Shown piece by piece: positions 62,917 to 64,000 of a stretch of DNA of 64,000 nucleotides. A program made the position numbers and the translations under genes. Origin of the DNA: Bacteroidales bacterium (GTDB lineage: Bacteria > Bacteroidota > Bacteroidia > Bacteroidales > M50B96); contig JAIOYV010000007.1 of assembly GCA_021740905.1 (NCBI GenBank), positions 1 through 64,000 of the forward strand, given 5' to 3'. Position 1 is the stretch's first letter, and each line of letters opens with the position of its first letter. The notes below the pieces were generated by a model, which made no database searches, was not told the origin of the DNA, and was given only the letters and a program-made list of their open reading frames with translations.

Positions 62917-63639
62917 TTAGGATGAATGTTTTTTCGACAATATCCCTTCGGTAGCTACCAGGCTCACAGTAATCATCGAGAAGAAATAAATTAAATCTTT
63001 GGTGTCGATCACGCCCCGCGAAATAGAATCGAAATGCGCCTGTGTACTGAGGAAATTGAACAGTTCGCCAAATATCCCGCTGATGCCCATGGCCAACATG
63101 CCAAATACCCAGTGGAAAAATATCCCAATAAATATCGCAAGAAGGAAACCCACAATCTGGTTGTTCGAAATACTACTGGCAAAAATACCAATGGCCACGT
63201 AGGTTGCACTCATCAACAATAAGCCCAAATAGCCTGAGATTACTGCCCCGTGGTCGATTGGGCCAAGGTTTGCCACTGTAATGTAATAAGGAATCGTACA
63301 GGCCAGCGCAATGGCGATTAGGATCAATGTAGATAAAAATTTACCCACAATTACCTGGCGATCGCGCACCGGTTTGGTCAACAATAATTCAATGGTGCCC
63401 GAACGGTTCTCTTCGGCCAATTGCCCCATGGTAAGGGCAGGGATAAAGAAGAACAGGGTCCAATACGAAATGCCAAAGAATACCTGGAGGCTGGCTTCGT
63501 TCCGAAGGAAAATATCGGCTACGTACAACCAGGTAAACAAGCCTGTAAAACCCAGAAATGCAATGAGCATCACGTAGGCCATCAGGCTATCGAAAAACGA
63601 GTTAAGCTCGCGTTTACAAATTATCCATACTTGTCTCAT
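62917..63639 (-). CDS. gldF: GldF-type ABC-2 permease
   Basis: The 240-residue protein has about six membrane helices and belongs to the ABC-2 permease group. It opens MRQVWIICKRELNSFFDSLM, typical of GldF, and has the EENRSGTIELLLTKPVRDRQ coupling motif between helices 2 and 3. It would form the membrane channel with the ATPase encoded just upstream. The intergenic gap to the ATPase gene is 31 bases. Confidence 0.85.
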   Translation of the reverse strand: MRQVWIICKRELNSFFDSLMAYVMLIAFLGFTGLFTWLYVADIFLRNEASLQVFFGISYWTLFFFIPALTMGQLAEENRSGTIELLLTKPVRDRQVIVGKFLSTLILIAIALACTIPYYITVANLGPIDHGAVISGYLGLLLMSATYVAIGIFASSISNNQIVGFLLAIFIGIFFHWVFGMLAMGISGIFGELFNFLSTQAHFDSISRGVIDTKDLIYFFSMITVSLVATEGILSKKHSS

Positions 63640-63670
63640 GGTTATATTTTGTTTTAGTTTCTACAATTGA

Positions 63671-64000
63671 TTAATTCATGGTCAGCTCGTGGAAAATATC
63701 TTCCAGCTTGGTCACGATTGGGGTCATCTCGGTGAGTACCCACCCTTTCTCGACACACAATTTATACACTGCCTTGCGCGACGAAAGTTCGGGACGGCTC
63801 TGCACTTCATACCTATTCTCAGTGCCTTTCGTGAGGTCGGCAAGGTCAACGGTATCTAAAGCTTGCAAAGCAGGGATCACCTCATTTTTATCCGCATCTT
63901 CGATAGTTAGATGAAGGATTTCTTTTCCCTGGGCATGTTTGCGCAGATCGTCTGAGGTGCCATCGGCCACAATTTTTCCTTTGCTGATAATCAAAATCCG
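63671..64000 (-). CDS. gldA: ABC transporter ATP-binding protein, GldA-like, C-terminal part
   Basis: Only the last 109 residues are in the window. The frame stays open to the right edge, where it reads RILIISKGKIVADGTSDDLRK. This is the segment that follows the Walker B and H-loop in ABC ATPases. The C-terminal domain (EILHLTIEDADKNEV to KLEDIFHELTMN) ends with the IVTKLEDIFHELT motif common to drug or gliding type ABC ATPases. The Walker motifs lie beyond the edge. Its position directly upstream of the permease and GldG genes supports the GldA role. Confidence 0.75.
   Translation of the reverse strand, partial: RILIISKGKIVADGTSDDLRKHAQGKEILHLTIEDADKNEVIPALQALDTVDLADLTKGTENRYEVQSRPELSSRKAVYKLCVEKGWVLTEMTPIVTKLEDIFHELTMN

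Overview
The window comes from a Bacteroidota chromosome. Signs of this are T9SS type A C-terminal sorting domains, SprB-type surface repeats, Gld-type ABC transporter genes, TAnnTTTG-type -7 promoter boxes, a Lys-type 3-phosphoglycerate dehydrogenase, and weak Shine-Dalgarno use. Most of the DNA encodes very large secreted, multidomain surface proteins.

Layout. 1-7537 (minus) is the N-terminal 2512 residues of an SprB-repeat adhesin that runs off the left edge. 7992-15475 is housekeeping: an RlmI-type rRNA methyltransferase, a membrane-anchored reductive-dehalogenase-like Fe-S protein behind a NemR/TetR-like operator, serC and serA, and a secreted protein with a carboxypeptidase-regulatory-like domain. 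Intergenic hairpins and a roughly 285-bp palindromic element sit between them. 15508-17270 (minus) is an ATPase plus DUF4276 (TOPRIM-like) pair that resembles a phage-defence operon. 17525-18145 encodes a small predicted outer-membrane protein.

18348-51608 (minus) is a 33-kb block of six secreted proteins in two probable transcription units. The first unit holds proteins of 2064, 237, 5000 and 2799 residues. The second holds proteins of 344 and 533 residues. They share cohesin-like, dockerin-like, CARDB, LamG, SprB and T9SS domains and two recurring modules I do not recognise as named families. They look like a co-produced set of cell-surface fibres or adhesins. Cohesin-like and dockerin-like segments in the same set allow, but do not prove, assembly between subunits.

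52148-56510 carries an Fsr-like MFS transporter with an OsmC protein, a degenerate tandem universal-stress protein, tRNA-Leu(GAG) with a textbook promoter and terminator, and a predicted outer-membrane protein with an HEEGH motif. 56834-60006 is an AT-rich array of three single-gene cassettes. Each is bounded by its own perfect 10-bp inverted repeat and separated by imperfectly palindromic spacers of about 138 bp. The arrangement follows integron attC logic, but the core sites are non-canonical and no integrase is in view. This is the most unusual structure in the window. 60262-64000 (minus) is the distal part of a GldA-GldF-GldG-DUF4340 ABC transporter operon that runs off the right edge.
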